In this document: positions 7,555-14,878 of the stretch, piece by piece
Numbering within the stretch: the first letter of the stretch is position 1
Layout of the letters: the number at the start of each line of letters is the position of its first letter
NCBI GenBank assembly: GCA_012522165.1
Contig: JAAYKZ010000046.1
Location: forward strand, 1-22,191
Origin: Clostridiales bacterium
GTDB lineage: Bacteria; Bacillota; Clostridia; Caldicoprobacterales; UBA3941
DNA length: 22,191 bases
Direction: 5' to 3'
Notes under the pieces: generated by a model
The model's database searches: none
Told to the model about the DNA's origin: nothing
Seen by the model: the letters and a program-made list of their open reading frames with translations, nothing else
Translations under genes and position numbers: made by a program

Positions 7555-9375
7555 ATGAAAAATAGACAAGACATAAGGAATATAGCCATTATAGCCCATG
7601 TTGATCATGGCAAAACTTCATTAGTAGACCAGTTGTTACGACAAAGTGGTGTTTTCCGCCAGAATCAGCAGGTAGAAGACAGGGTTATGGACTCCAATGA
7701 TATTGAAAGGGAGCGGGGAATTACAATACTATCTAAAAACACTGCCGTTGAATATAGGGGTGTCAAAATAAACATTATTGATACTCCTGGGCACGCTGAT
7801 TTTGGTGGCGAGGTTGAACGAGTACTAAAGATGGTAGATGGTGTTCTTCTTTTAGTAGATGCTTTTGAAGGGCCTATGCCCCAAACAAGATTTGTCCTAT
7901 CAAAGGCGTTGGAGTTAGGCCATCCAGTGATAGTGGTTGTCAATAAAATAGATAGGCCTGATGCCAGACCTGAACAAGTAGTGGATGAGGTGTTGGAGCT
8001 GCTTATTGATCTAGACGCTGAGGAAGAGCAATTAGACTGTCCCTTTGTATTTGCATCGGCAAAGGAAGGTAGGGCATCCTTGGATATTAATCAGCAAGAT
8101 CAAGATATGACACCCCTTTTTGAAACTATATTGAAATATATACCAGGACCAAAAGGAGACAGCCAAGCTCCTCTTCAAATGCTGGTATCTACTGTAGACT
8201 ATAATGATTATGTTGGAAGGATAGCAATTGGCAAAATAGAAAGAGGTCAAGTAAGTGTAGGGCAAGAAGCTTTATTATGTAATTATGGTGGAGGGGAACA
8301 TTCTAAGGTAAAGATAACTAATTTATATTTATTTGATGGTCTGAAAAGGGTACAAGCCAATCATGCTGAAGCAGGAGATATTGTGGCAGTATCAGGAGTA
8401 GAGGGAATAAACATAGGCGATACTATATGTGATGTAGAGCATCCTGAACCTCTACCTTTTGTAAAAATATCCCAGCCTACTATTTCCATGACTTTTTCAG
8501 TGAATACCAGTCCTTTTGCAGGTCAGGATGGGAAATATGTTACCTCCCGTAATTTAAGGGACAGGCTTTTTAAAGAAGTATATAGCGACGTAAGTCTTAA
8601 GGTAGAAGAAACTGATTCACCTGATGCTTATGTAGTATCAGGAAGAGGAGAACTCCATCTTTCCATCTTGATTGAAAACATGAGACGGGAAGGCTATGAG
8701 TTTCAAGTATCCAAGCCTACTGTAATATATAAAACTATAGATGGAAAGCTTTGCGAACCCATGGAAAAAGTATTCATTGATGTACCTGATGAATATATGG
8801 GTACAGTGATAGAGAAGCTGGGAAGAAGAAAAGGTGAGCTTGTAAGTATCAAGGAAAGTGGAGGAGGATGGGTTAAGTTAGAGTTTTCCATATCATCAAG
8901 AGGACTTTTTGGCTACCGATCAGAGTTTATGACAGATACCAGGGGAGAAGGAATATTGAATTCTATTTTTGATGGATATCAGCCCTATAAAGGAGATATC
9001 CCCTCTAGACAGCATGGTTCATTGGTTGCTTTCGAACAAGGGGAAGCTGTAACCTATGGACTGTATCATGCTCAAGAGAGAGGAACCCTATTTATTGAGC
9101 CAGGTACAGTGGTTTATGAGGGTATGGTAGTAGGTCAAAACCACCGTCAGGGTGATATTGAAGTAAATGTATGCAAGAAGAAGCATGCAACCAATATACG
9201 AGCTGCAGGATCAGATGAAGCTCTGCGTTTGACGCCACCACGGAAATTTTCCTTAGAGGAGGCCTTGGAGTTTATTGATGATGATGAATTGGTAGAGGTA
9301 ACTCCGAAAAATATTCGTATACGTAAAAGAATCTTAAATACTTCTCAGAGAAAACGACAGCAAAAGAAAAATTAG
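7555..9375 (+). CDS. typA: BipA/TypA ribosome-binding translational GTPase
   Basis: Translation-factor GTPase of the BipA (TypA) family, 606 residues, close to the family norm. It binds ribosomes and supports 50S assembly and growth under cold or stress in other bacteria. G1 is AHVDHGKT (14-21), switch I contains ERERGITI, G3 is DTPGHAD followed by FGGEVERV, G4 is NKID and G5 SAKEG. Beta-barrel domains 2-3 and the BipA-specific C-terminal part (SRGLFGYRSEFMTDTRGEG, VCKKKHATNIRAAGSDEA, LTPPRKFSLEEALEFI) distinguish it from LepA and EF-G. It ends with a basic tail rich in Arg, Gln and Lys. GAGGGATAGGA upstream of ATG 7555 is a moderate ribosome site. It stands alone between terminators. Confidence 0.97.
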   Translation: MKNRQDIRNIAIIAHVDHGKTSLVDQLLRQSGVFRQNQQVEDRVMDSNDIERERGITILSKNTAVEYRGVKINIIDTPGHADFGGEVERVLKMVDGVLLLVDAFEGPMPQTRFVLSKALELGHPVIVVVNKIDRPDARPEQVVDEVLELLIDLDAEEEQLDCPFVFASAKEGRASLDINQQDQDMTPLFETILKYIPGPKGDSQAPLQMLVSTVDYNDYVGRIAIGKIERGQVSVGQEALLCNYGGGEHSKVKITNLYLFDGLKRVQANHAEAGDIVAVSGVEGINIGDTICDVEHPEPLPFVKISQPTISMTFSVNTSPFAGQDGKYVTSRNLRDRLFKEVYSDVSLKVEETDSPDAYVVSGRGELHLSILIENMRREGYEFQVSKPTVIYKTIDGKLCEPMEKVFIDVPDEYMGTVIEKLGRRKGELVSIKESGGGWVKLEFSISSRGLFGYRSEFMTDTRGEGILNSIFDGYQPYKGDIPSRQHGSLVAFEQGEAVTYGLYHAQERGTLFIEPGTVVYEGMVVGQNHRQGDIEVNVCKKKHATNIRAAGSDEALRLTPPRKFSLEEALEFIDDDELVEVTPKNIRIRKRILNTSQRKRQQKKN

Positions 9376-9415
9376 CTATAATAACCTAATGGTTAGATTC
9401 AATAACTGTATTATC

Positions 9416-9493
9416 ATAATGGCTATTGATAATTGGCTTAGTTTTCTTAGCCAATTAAGTTAATAAGCATACTTATCAATAGCCATTATTTTT
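9416..9493 (+). terminator. Nested inverted repeat, probable bipA terminator
   Basis: A perfect 17-base inverted repeat joins ATAATGGCTATTGATAA (9416-9432) to its complement at 9473-9489, followed by T at 9489-9493. Inside it, AATTGGCT (9431-9438) pairs with AGCCAATT (9449-9456), leaving 16 unpaired bases at 9457-9472. The stem-plus-T-run makes it a plausible terminator, but it is larger and more complex than the others in the window. Confidence 0.65.
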
Positions 9494-9561
9494 ATTAAAA
9501 ATACTAAACTAGCATAATAGGCTAATTGAAGGTATAAAATCGAAAAATTAATAAATATTAC

Positions 9562-9591
9562 TTGGTAAAGGAATTGGTAGTATGATATAAT
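9562..9591 (+). promoter_or_regulatory. Promoter of the P-loop protein gene
   Basis: TTGGTA (9562-9567), 18-base spacer, perfect TATAAT (9586-9591). Expected start near 9598, leaving a leader of about 40 bases ahead of the ATG at 9638. Confidence 0.65.
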
Positions 9592-9637
9592 AATATTACC
9601 AATCAAATACAAAACAATATGGTGGGAGGCGGTCAAC

Positions 9638-10048
9638 ATGATACAAGCAGTGGTCGGCGGCAAGGGCACCGGCAAAACCAAAACTTTAGTAAATATGGCC
9701 AATAAAGCTTTGGAGGAAGCAAAGGGCGAGATTGTTTTTATTAGTGCTGAAAGACGAAGAATGCTTGAGTTAAACCATAGAATACGACTCATCAGGCTCA
9801 GAGAATTTGACATTAAGGACCTGGAGGTATTCTATGGTTTTTTAAATGGCATTATTGCACAGAACTATGATATCGAAAGAATTTATATTGATGGATTATT
9901 GGAGTTTTTGGATGAAGATATAACAAGTATTGGTGGCTTCTTATCAGATATAAACCGCATCTCTAAACAATTCAATATTAAATTTGTTATTTCTATGAAT
10001 GGTGATCCTAGTAGCGTTCCTGCCTTCTTAAAGGAATATATTGCCTAG
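9638..10048 (+). CDS. Small P-loop NTPase-like protein, function unknown
   Basis: A 136-residue protein I cannot assign to a named family. It opens with a clear Walker A motif, GGKGTGKT (7-14). A hydrophobic strand ending in Asp, RIYIDG with Asp85, is a credible Walker B. Another strand, FVISMNGD (116-123), is placed like a sensor strand of an ASCE-type core. A basic patch ERRRMLELNHRIRLIRLRE spans about 39-56. There is no signal peptide or membrane segment, so it is cytoplasmic. The length is near the minimum for a complete P-loop domain. GGGAGGCGG at 9623-9631 precedes the ATG. The codons over the Walker A region are noticeably GC-rich compared with the rest. It has its own promoter and terminator, so its neighbours bipA and thrC say little about its job. 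Confidence 0.8.
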   Translation: MIQAVVGGKGTGKTKTLVNMANKALEEAKGEIVFISAERRRMLELNHRIRLIRLREFDIKDLEVFYGFLNGIIAQNYDIERIYIDGLLEFLDEDITSIGGFLSDINRISKQFNIKFVISMNGDPSSVPAFLKEYIA

Positions 10049-10067
10049 TCCAAATAAAGAAGTATAT

Positions 10068-10118
10068 GGGAAGCCGAGGGACCGCCAGACCCCTTGGCTT
10101 TTCCTTTGGCGGACGGTT
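10068..10118. repeat. GC-rich palindromic patch with competing hairpins
   Basis: AAGCCGAGGG (10071-10080) pairs with CCCTTGGCTT (10091-10100), ten pairs with one G-U. Competing with it, CCGCCA (10082-10087) pairs with TGGCGG (10107-10112). The patch is far richer in G and C than the surrounding AT-rich DNA. It lies after the P-loop gene and before the real terminator. A REP-like intergenic repeat is possible; a structured 3' end is the alternative. Confidence 0.5.
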
Positions 10119-10148
10119 ACTTTCCAATAATTCTAGGAAAGTTTTTTT
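10119..10148 (+). terminator. Intrinsic terminator before thrC
   Basis: ACTTTCC (10119-10125) pairs with GGAAAGT (10136-10142), ten-base loop, followed by seven T (10142-10148). It closes the P-loop gene transcript. Confidence 0.8.
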
Positions 10149-10174
10149 ATGGCATTTTTTAGCTTGTATCAATG

Positions 10175-10203
10175 TTGACGTTGCTATTAGTGTAAGATAT
10201 AAT
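10175..10203 (+). promoter_or_regulatory. Sigma-A promoter of thrC-nadE
   Basis: TTGACG (10175-10180), exactly 17 bases, then perfect TATAAT (10198-10203). Start expected near 10210, about 40 bases before the thrC ATG; that is too short for an attenuator or T-box. Confidence 0.8.
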
Positions 10204-10249
10204 GACTGAAAGAAATGTAAAGTAATAAGTAGAATGGTGGAATGGTAAG

Positions 10250-11785
10250 ATGGTTTATTTAAGTACAAGGGATAGTAGTTTACAAAAGTCTTCTATGGAA
10301 ATTATCAAGCAAGGTATTTCAATAGAAGGTGGCTTGTTTGTGCCGGAATATATACCTAAGTTAAAAAAACAGGATATAGAAGATATGAGAAAAATGGATT
10401 ATAGACAAAGAGCTTATAGGGTACTTTCCTTGTTTCTTACTGATTTTAGCCAAGAAGATTTAGAAAATATAATATCAGCTGCTTATAGAAATGATAATTT
10501 TGACTGTCCTGAGATAGCCCCTTTAGTCAAATTAGATAGTAACCTTTTTATTCAGGAGTTATGGCATGGTCCCACCTATGCCTTTAAGGATATGGCCCTT
10601 CAGATTCTGCCTCATTTAATGACCACTGCGGCAGTTAGGACGGGTGATGATAAGGAGATAGTTATCCTAGTTGCTACTTCAGGAGATACAGGGAAGGCAG
10701 CTTTGGAAGGATTTAAGGATGTAGATGGCACCCAGGTTGTAGTATTTTATCCCCATGGTGGAGTAAGCAATATTCAAAGACTGCAGATGGTGACTCAGGA
10801 AGGAAAGAATGTACATGTAGTAGCAATTGAAGGCAATTTTGATGATACCCAGACAGCGGTAAAAACCATCTTTACAGATAGAGAGTTTATCAGAAGTTTA
10901 GATAAGCATGGTAAGAAATTTTCTTCTGCCAACTCCATTAATTGGGGTAGGCTAGTTCCTCAAATAGTTTATTATGTATCGGCATATATTGATTTAATAA
11001 ATAGCCAGGCCTTAGAAGACGGCGATGAATTCAATGTGGTGGTTCCCACAGGTAATTTTGGTAATATCCTAGCTGCTTATTATGCGAAGAATATAGGTGT
11101 TCCTATAGGCAAGCTTATCTGTGCTTCTAACAGCAACAATGTATTATCGGATTTTATTAACACTGGAGTATATAATATAAATAGAGAATTCTATAGAACT
11201 ATTTCGCCTTCTATGGATATTCTAATATCTAGCAATTTGGAGAGATTGCTATTCGAACTGTGTGGTAGGCAGGATGAACAAGTTAGAAAATGGATGCAGG
11301 ATTTAAAGGAAATAGGGCAATATAAACTAGATGACCAAAGTTATAAAAAGTTGAAATCCCATTTATGGGGAGGGTATGCCAACGAAGAACAGACTCTGGC
11401 AGCTATTAGAGATACATACAACCAATATGATTATATTATGGATCCCCATACCGCAGTAGGAAAATGGGTGTATGATGAATATAAAGAGGCAACTGGTGAT
11501 AATAGGAAGACATTACTTGTATCTACTGCTAGCCCCTTTAAGTTTCATGAAGACGTATTGCGGGCTATTCTAGGGCCAGAATCTATCAAAGATAAGGATG
11601 AGTTTGAAGGACTTGAAATATTGGAATCTATATCCGGGATGGAGATTCCATCAGGTTTAAAGGACTTAAAGAGCAAAACCATAGTACATAAGACTGTGGT
11701 TTCTAAGGATAAAATAAGCCATGCAGTCAAAAATATCTTAGGACTAGATGGAGGAAGACATGAAGATAGCGATAGCACAATATAA
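10250..11785 (+). CDS. thrC: Threonine synthase
   Basis: Pyridoxal-phosphate enzyme converting O-phosphohomoserine to threonine, 511 residues, of the long E. coli/yeast-type class (fold type II). The family N terminus YLSTRDSS is followed by GGLFVPEYIP. The PLP lysine is Lys113 in HGPTYAFKDMALQ. Further conserved stretches are ATSGDTGKAALEGF, VFYPHGGVSNIQRLQM, SANSINWGRLVPQIVYY, VPTGNFGN (glycine-rich phosphate loop), the C-terminal DPHTAVG and STASPFKF. GGTGGAATGG upstream of ATG 10250 serves as ribosome site. Its end overlaps nadE by 26 bases, implying cotranscription. No other threonine-pathway gene (hom, thrB) is adjacent. Confidence 0.96.
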   Translation: MVYLSTRDSSLQKSSMEIIKQGISIEGGLFVPEYIPKLKKQDIEDMRKMDYRQRAYRVLSLFLTDFSQEDLENIISAAYRNDNFDCPEIAPLVKLDSNLFIQELWHGPTYAFKDMALQILPHLMTTAAVRTGDDKEIVILVATSGDTGKAALEGFKDVDGTQVVVFYPHGGVSNIQRLQMVTQEGKNVHVVAIEGNFDDTQTAVKTIFTDREFIRSLDKHGKKFSSANSINWGRLVPQIVYYVSAYIDLINSQALEDGDEFNVVVPTGNFGNILAAYYAKNIGVPIGKLICASNSNNVLSDFINTGVYNINREFYRTISPSMDILISSNLERLLFELCGRQDEQVRKWMQDLKEIGQYKLDDQSYKKLKSHLWGGYANEEQTLAAIRDTYNQYDYIMDPHTAVGKWVYDEYKEATGDNRKTLLVSTASPFKFHEDVLRAILGPESIKDKDEFEGLEILESISGMEIPSGLKDLKSKTIVHKTVVSKDKISHAVKNILGLDGGRHEDSDSTI

Positions 11786-13397
11786 TCCAAAGGTTGGAGA
11801 TTTAAACGGTAATTTATCAAAAACTAAAGAGTATATAGAAAAAGCAAAGGAAAAAAAATGCGATCTGGTTGTTTTTCCAGAACTAAGCTTAACTGGATAT
11901 CCCCCTAGGGATCTTTTGCTGAGGGATGACTTTTTGAAGGCTTGTGATAGGGCGTTGCAGGAGATAATTTCTTATACTCAAGGAATAGGAGTTATAGTAG
12001 GTACAGTTATAGATGACGGCAATGGATTTTTGCTTCATAATAGTGCCCTTTTAATTAGCGATGGAAGAATAATTGGCAGGGTAGATAAGAGCTTGCTTCC
12101 TAACTATGATGTATTTGAAGAAGCAAGATATTTTCAACCTTCAAAAGAGGTAAAATGTATTGAATTTAAGGGAATGAGATTGGGCATATCCATTTGTGAA
12201 GATATATGGAATGATGAAGATGTATTTGGGCATGAGAGATATTCTAGAAATATCTTAGATGAACTCTATGTCCATAATCCTGATATATTTATAAATCTAT
12301 CAGCATCGCCTTATCATTATGGAAAGCATGAAATTCGAAAGGAAATGCTGGCTCATTACACCCAAAAGTATGGTATCCCCTTTGTGTATGTAAATCAGAT
12401 AGGGGGTAATGATGAACTGGTATTTGATGGCTCCAGCATGATATACAATGCTGATGGACAGTTAATACTTCATGGCAAAACCTTTGAAGAGGACATGATT
12501 ATATACGATACAGATAAATCCTATCCTAGTTTATCAGACTGGAAAGAGGACATATCATGGCTATATCATGGTCTGGTTTATGGAGTAAGGGATTATTTTC
12601 ATAAGAATGGCTTTAGTAAGGCCCTCTTGGGATTAAGCGGAGGTGTAGATTCTGCATTAGTAGCCTGTATCGCAGCAGAGGCTTTAGGAAGGGAAAATGT
12701 GCTAGGAGTGATGATGCCCTCAAGATATACCTCTCAAGAGAGTAAAGATGATGCAAGGCAATTAGCAAAAAACTTGGGTATTAAATACAGGGAGATATCC
12801 ATTGAAAACTTGTTTGATGAGTATTTAAGCATATTTAACCCCGAAGGAGACATTCATGGCGATTTGGCAGAAGAGAATATTCAGGCCCGCATTAGGGGTA
12901 ATCTGCTAATGTTTATAGCTAATAGAGAGGGTAGAGTACTGTTGTGTCCAAGCAATAAGTCGGAAATAGCTGTAGGCTATTCTACCCTATATGGTGACTC
13001 CTGTGGTGGCATGGCTGTTATTGGCGATGTCCTAAAGACTGAGGTTTATCAGCTATGTAGATATGTTAATCGGGACAATGAGATAATACCCAATAATATA
13101 ATAACCAAGGCACCAACTGCTGAGCTACGGGAAGGTCAAAAAGATGAAGACTCATTACCCCCCTATTCTATTCTTGATAAGGTGTTGAAAATGTATATAG
13201 AAGATAGAGTTTCACTAGAGGAGATTATAAATAAAGGATATGATCGGCAAACTGTTTATAGAATAATAAATATGATTGACAGGGCAGAGTACAAACGTAG
13301 GCAGATTCCCCCTATTATAAAGCTTAGCGATGGAGATTTTGGCATGGGTAGAAGGCATCCTATGGTTCATGGTTTTAGAGTGGATGTGTATAATTAA
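11760..13397 (+). CDS. nadE: Glutamine-dependent NAD+ synthetase
   Basis: Last step of NAD synthesis: amidates deamido-NAD using glutamine, 545 residues. The N-terminal nitrilase-like glutaminase domain has its catalytic triad: Glu41 in FPELSLTGYPP, Lys110 in RVDKSLLPNYDVFEE and Cys146 in ISICEDIWND. The C-terminal synthetase has the PP-loop SGGVDS (293-298) and SNKSEIAVGYSTLYGD. This is the two-domain type, which takes ammonia from glutamine through an internal channel. ATG 11760 was chosen because GGAGGA (11750-11755) lies just ahead; the ATG at 11748 would include that site in the coding sequence. It overlaps thrC by 26 bases, and its stop shares a base with the next ATG (TAATG). Confidence 0.96.
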   Translation: MKIAIAQYNPKVGDLNGNLSKTKEYIEKAKEKKCDLVVFPELSLTGYPPRDLLLRDDFLKACDRALQEIISYTQGIGVIVGTVIDDGNGFLLHNSALLISDGRIIGRVDKSLLPNYDVFEEARYFQPSKEVKCIEFKGMRLGISICEDIWNDEDVFGHERYSRNILDELYVHNPDIFINLSASPYHYGKHEIRKEMLAHYTQKYGIPFVYVNQIGGNDELVFDGSSMIYNADGQLILHGKTFEEDMIIYDTDKSYPSLSDWKEDISWLYHGLVYGVRDYFHKNGFSKALLGLSGGVDSALVACIAAEALGRENVLGVMMPSRYTSQESKDDARQLAKNLGIKYREISIENLFDEYLSIFNPEGDIHGDLAEENIQARIRGNLLMFIANREGRVLLCPSNKSEIAVGYSTLYGDSCGGMAVIGDVLKTEVYQLCRYVNRDNEIIPNNIITKAPTAELREGQKDEDSLPPYSILDKVLKMYIEDRVSLEEIINKGYDRQTVYRIINMIDRAEYKRRQIPPIIKLSDGDFGMGRRHPMVHGFRVDVYN

Positions 13398-13684
13398 TGA
13401 GAATGTTTATAGCTGGAGCGGAGATAGAGCTATTGCTATATGAATCACAATCTCTCAAGGAAAAGAGACAGATTCTTAATAGCCTTATTACAAGAATTCG
13501 CAACCAGTTTAATGTTGCTATAGCAGAGATTAATTATTTGGATACCTGGCAACGTACAGGATTAGGTCTTGCATGTGTTTCCAATTCCTCAACACATGCC
13601 CAAAAACAACTGGATAAGGTTCTCAATTATATTGAACAGGATGGACGTTTTGAGATTATAGATATTTATAGAGAAATATTCTAA
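13397..13684 (+). CDS. DUF503 (YlxP-like) protein
   Basis: A 95-residue protein of the DUF503/YlxP family: small alpha/beta fold, typically MxIGxxxxxLxLxxSxSLKEKRxxxxSLxxR at the N terminus. Here that region reads AEIELLLYESQSLKEKRQIL, followed by IRNQFNVAIAEI and DTWQRTGLGLACVS, all typical. In Bacillus subtilis the gene lies in the nusA-infB-rbfA translation operon and its function is unresolved; an RNA- or ribosome-linked role has been suggested from that context only. Here it instead follows nadE with a one-base TAATG overlap and no good separate ribosome site, so it depends on translational coupling. A second in-frame ATG lies two codons later. No terminator is visible after its stop. 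Confidence 0.85.
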   Translation: MRMFIAGAEIELLLYESQSLKEKRQILNSLITRIRNQFNVAIAEINYLDTWQRTGLGLACVSNSSTHAQKQLDKVLNYIEQDGRFEIIDIYREIF

Positions 13685-13823
13685 ATAATAGAACTATTAC
13701 TGAATGCAAGAAATATACTAAAAAGATGGATTAAAAATGAAAAATGTGTGTATGTATAGTATAGGCAATGTCAAATTTTTGTTAATTGACCCAAGCGCAC
13801 ATGTATGTAGCCTAAAGGGGGGA

Positions 13824-14168
13824 TTGATTATCAAAATTTATCGTGATAACAAGACAGTATACGTTAAACCAAAAGGAGCTATATCTTTTCTAACAATAAA
13901 TGAGATTAAGAAGCAGGTTTATGATTTCATTAATGCAGATGATACTGTATTGGTAATGGATCTTTCAAAGGTGGATTTTATAGATAGCTCAGGAATAGGT
14001 TTATTGATTTCCTTTCTTAAGCATATGAAAAAGCGCGGAGGAAAAGTGGTTTTAGAATATCCTAAACTTGGAGTACAAAAACTGTTAGAAATGACTAGAA
14101 TAGACCAATTATTCGAAGTCAAGAAAAAGCCAGAACCCACAACTGGTAGCTGGCAAGAATTTTTGTGA
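13824..14168 (+). CDS. STAS-domain protein, anti-sigma factor antagonist-like
   Basis: Single STAS domain of the SpoIIAA/RsbV type, 114 residues. Strands IKIYRDN and TVYVKPKG open the fold; VLVMDLSKVDFIDSSGIGLL contains the phosphorylatable loop DSSG (Asp54, Ser55, Ser56), and GGKVVLEYP and a final helix KLLEMTRIDQLFEV complete it. A 15-residue polar tail ends it. By analogy it would release a sigma factor by binding a kinase-type anti-sigma factor, but no kinase or sigma gene is adjacent, so the partner is unknown. The start is uncertain. TTG 13824 begins exactly at the first strand and follows AAAGGGGGG (13814-13822), though spacing is short. ATG 13737 would add 29 residues unlike any STAS protein and has almost no ribosome site. 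Confidence 0.78.
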   Translation: MIIKIYRDNKTVYVKPKGAISFLTINEIKKQVYDFINADDTVLVMDLSKVDFIDSSGIGLLISFLKHMKKRGGKVVLEYPKLGVQKLLEMTRIDQLFEVKKKPEPTTGSWQEFL

Positions 14169-14175
14169 AAAACAG

Positions 14176-14216
14176 ACACCGAATATGCGTTGGCATATTC
14201 GGTGTTTTCTTTTTTT
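14176..14216 (+). terminator. Intrinsic terminator after the STAS gene
   Basis: ACACCGAATATGC (14176-14188) pairs perfectly with GCATATTCGGTGT (14193-14205) over a GTTG loop. T-rich tail TTTTC then seven T follows to 14216. Begins eight bases after the stop codon. Confidence 0.95.
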
Positions 14217-14268
14217 ACAGTTGTAAATCTTTGATTATAGGCTATTATGAACAGATCTACCATAAAAA

Positions 14269-14282
14269 GTTAAATATTTAAC
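14269..14282. repeat. Perfect 14-base palindrome upstream of cotJ
   Basis: GTTAAATATTTAAC is fully self-complementary and lies 22 bases before the candidate -35 of the cotJ promoter. It could be a binding site for a sporulation regulator; no protein is assignable. Confidence 0.35.
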
Positions 14283-14303
14283 AGGATGATAAATTGGCCA
14301 GGC

Positions 14304-14330
14304 TCATGTTTGCATTTATTTGCATAGTAT
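14304..14330 (+). promoter_or_regulatory. Candidate sigma-E promoter of cotJABC
   Basis: TCATGTT (14304-14310) resembles the sigma-E -35 KMATATT with one change. CATAGTAT (14323-14330) resembles the -10 CATACAMT, six of eight. The spacer of 12 is slightly short. In B. subtilis cotJ is transcribed by sigma-E, which makes this the best candidate; no sigma-A promoter is visible here. Confidence 0.38.
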
Positions 14331-14364
14331 GTAAGCGAATAACATTTATGTGGAGGGAGTAAAC

Positions 14365-14589
14365 ATGAGAGATGGATACGCATATAATCAACCTATCATC
14401 CCTTGGGATCAAAATTATCCTATAACTTCTTATATACCCCCATTTCCGCCAAATTCCAAGTTGGCACGGGCATATTTTATTTATCAAAGGTATACAAGAA
14501 GTTTTCCCCCAAAAGAAGCATTAGATAAAGGAACAATGTTTCCTGAATTATATAGTCCTTATCCTTACCATGACAGGAAAGGCATATAA
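14365..14589 (+). CDS. cotJA: Spore coat-associated protein CotJA
   Basis: Small coat-assembly protein of 74 residues, needed in B. subtilis for incorporation of CotJC into the coat. The sequence has the Pro/Tyr-rich N-terminal half and the family pattern ARAYFIYQRY then ALDKGTMFPELYSPY near the end. The ATG at 14365 follows GGAGGGAG (14352-14359) at the right distance; a GTG at 14350 would place the ribosome site inside the gene. It is the first of three cotJ genes in the standard order, expressed in the mother cell during sporulation. Confidence 0.9.
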   Translation: MRDGYAYNQPIIPWDQNYPITSYIPPFPPNSKLARAYFIYQRYTRSFPPKEALDKGTMFPELYSPYPYHDRKGI

Positions 14590-14604
14590 AGGAGGATGAG
14601 ATCT

Positions 14605-14862
14605 GTGAAAAATAATGAAAGAGCTCGCCTTTTAGATGAAATTCGTGCAATTGAATTTATGACTATAGAGCTAAATTTGTATTTGGATACACATCCCGAT
14701 GATCAAAAAGCATTGAATGATTACAATTCCTATACCAAACAATTAATGGCCTTAAAGGATGAATACCAACGACGGTACGGTCCCTTGAGTAATTTTGGTA
14801 CCGCTGTCAGTGAATATCCTTGGGCTTGGATAAATGAGCCTTGGCCATGGGAATTAGATTAA
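14605..14862 (+). CDS. cotJB: Spore coat protein CotJB
   Basis: CotJB-family protein of 85 residues, mainly helical: LLDEIRAIEFMTIELNLYLDTHPDD then YNSYTKQLMALKDEYQRRYGPL, and the signature tail WAWINEPWPWELD. The tryptophan-rich end is characteristic of the family. The GTG start at 14605 has AAAGGAGG (14588-14595) nine bases upstream; the ATG at 14596 directly touches that site and is too close. The ribosome site overlaps the cotJA stop codon, as expected for a coupled operon. It acts in coat assembly together with CotJA and CotJC. Confidence 0.9.
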   Translation: MKNNERARLLDEIRAIEFMTIELNLYLDTHPDDQKALNDYNSYTKQLMALKDEYQRRYGPLSNFGTAVSEYPWAWINEPWPWELD

Positions 14863-14878
14863 AGGGAGGAATAATTAC

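Noticed and set aside
9460..9813. Open frame of 117 codons on the - strand across the P-loop gene start
   Set aside because: Overlaps a promoter, terminator and Walker A coding sequence; its hydrophobic content follows from AT-rich complement, with no ribosome site.
10049..10249. T-box leader for thrC
   Set aside because: The terminator at 10119-10148 lies upstream of a near-consensus promoter at 10175; the thrC leader is about 40 bases, and no T-box core sequence is present.
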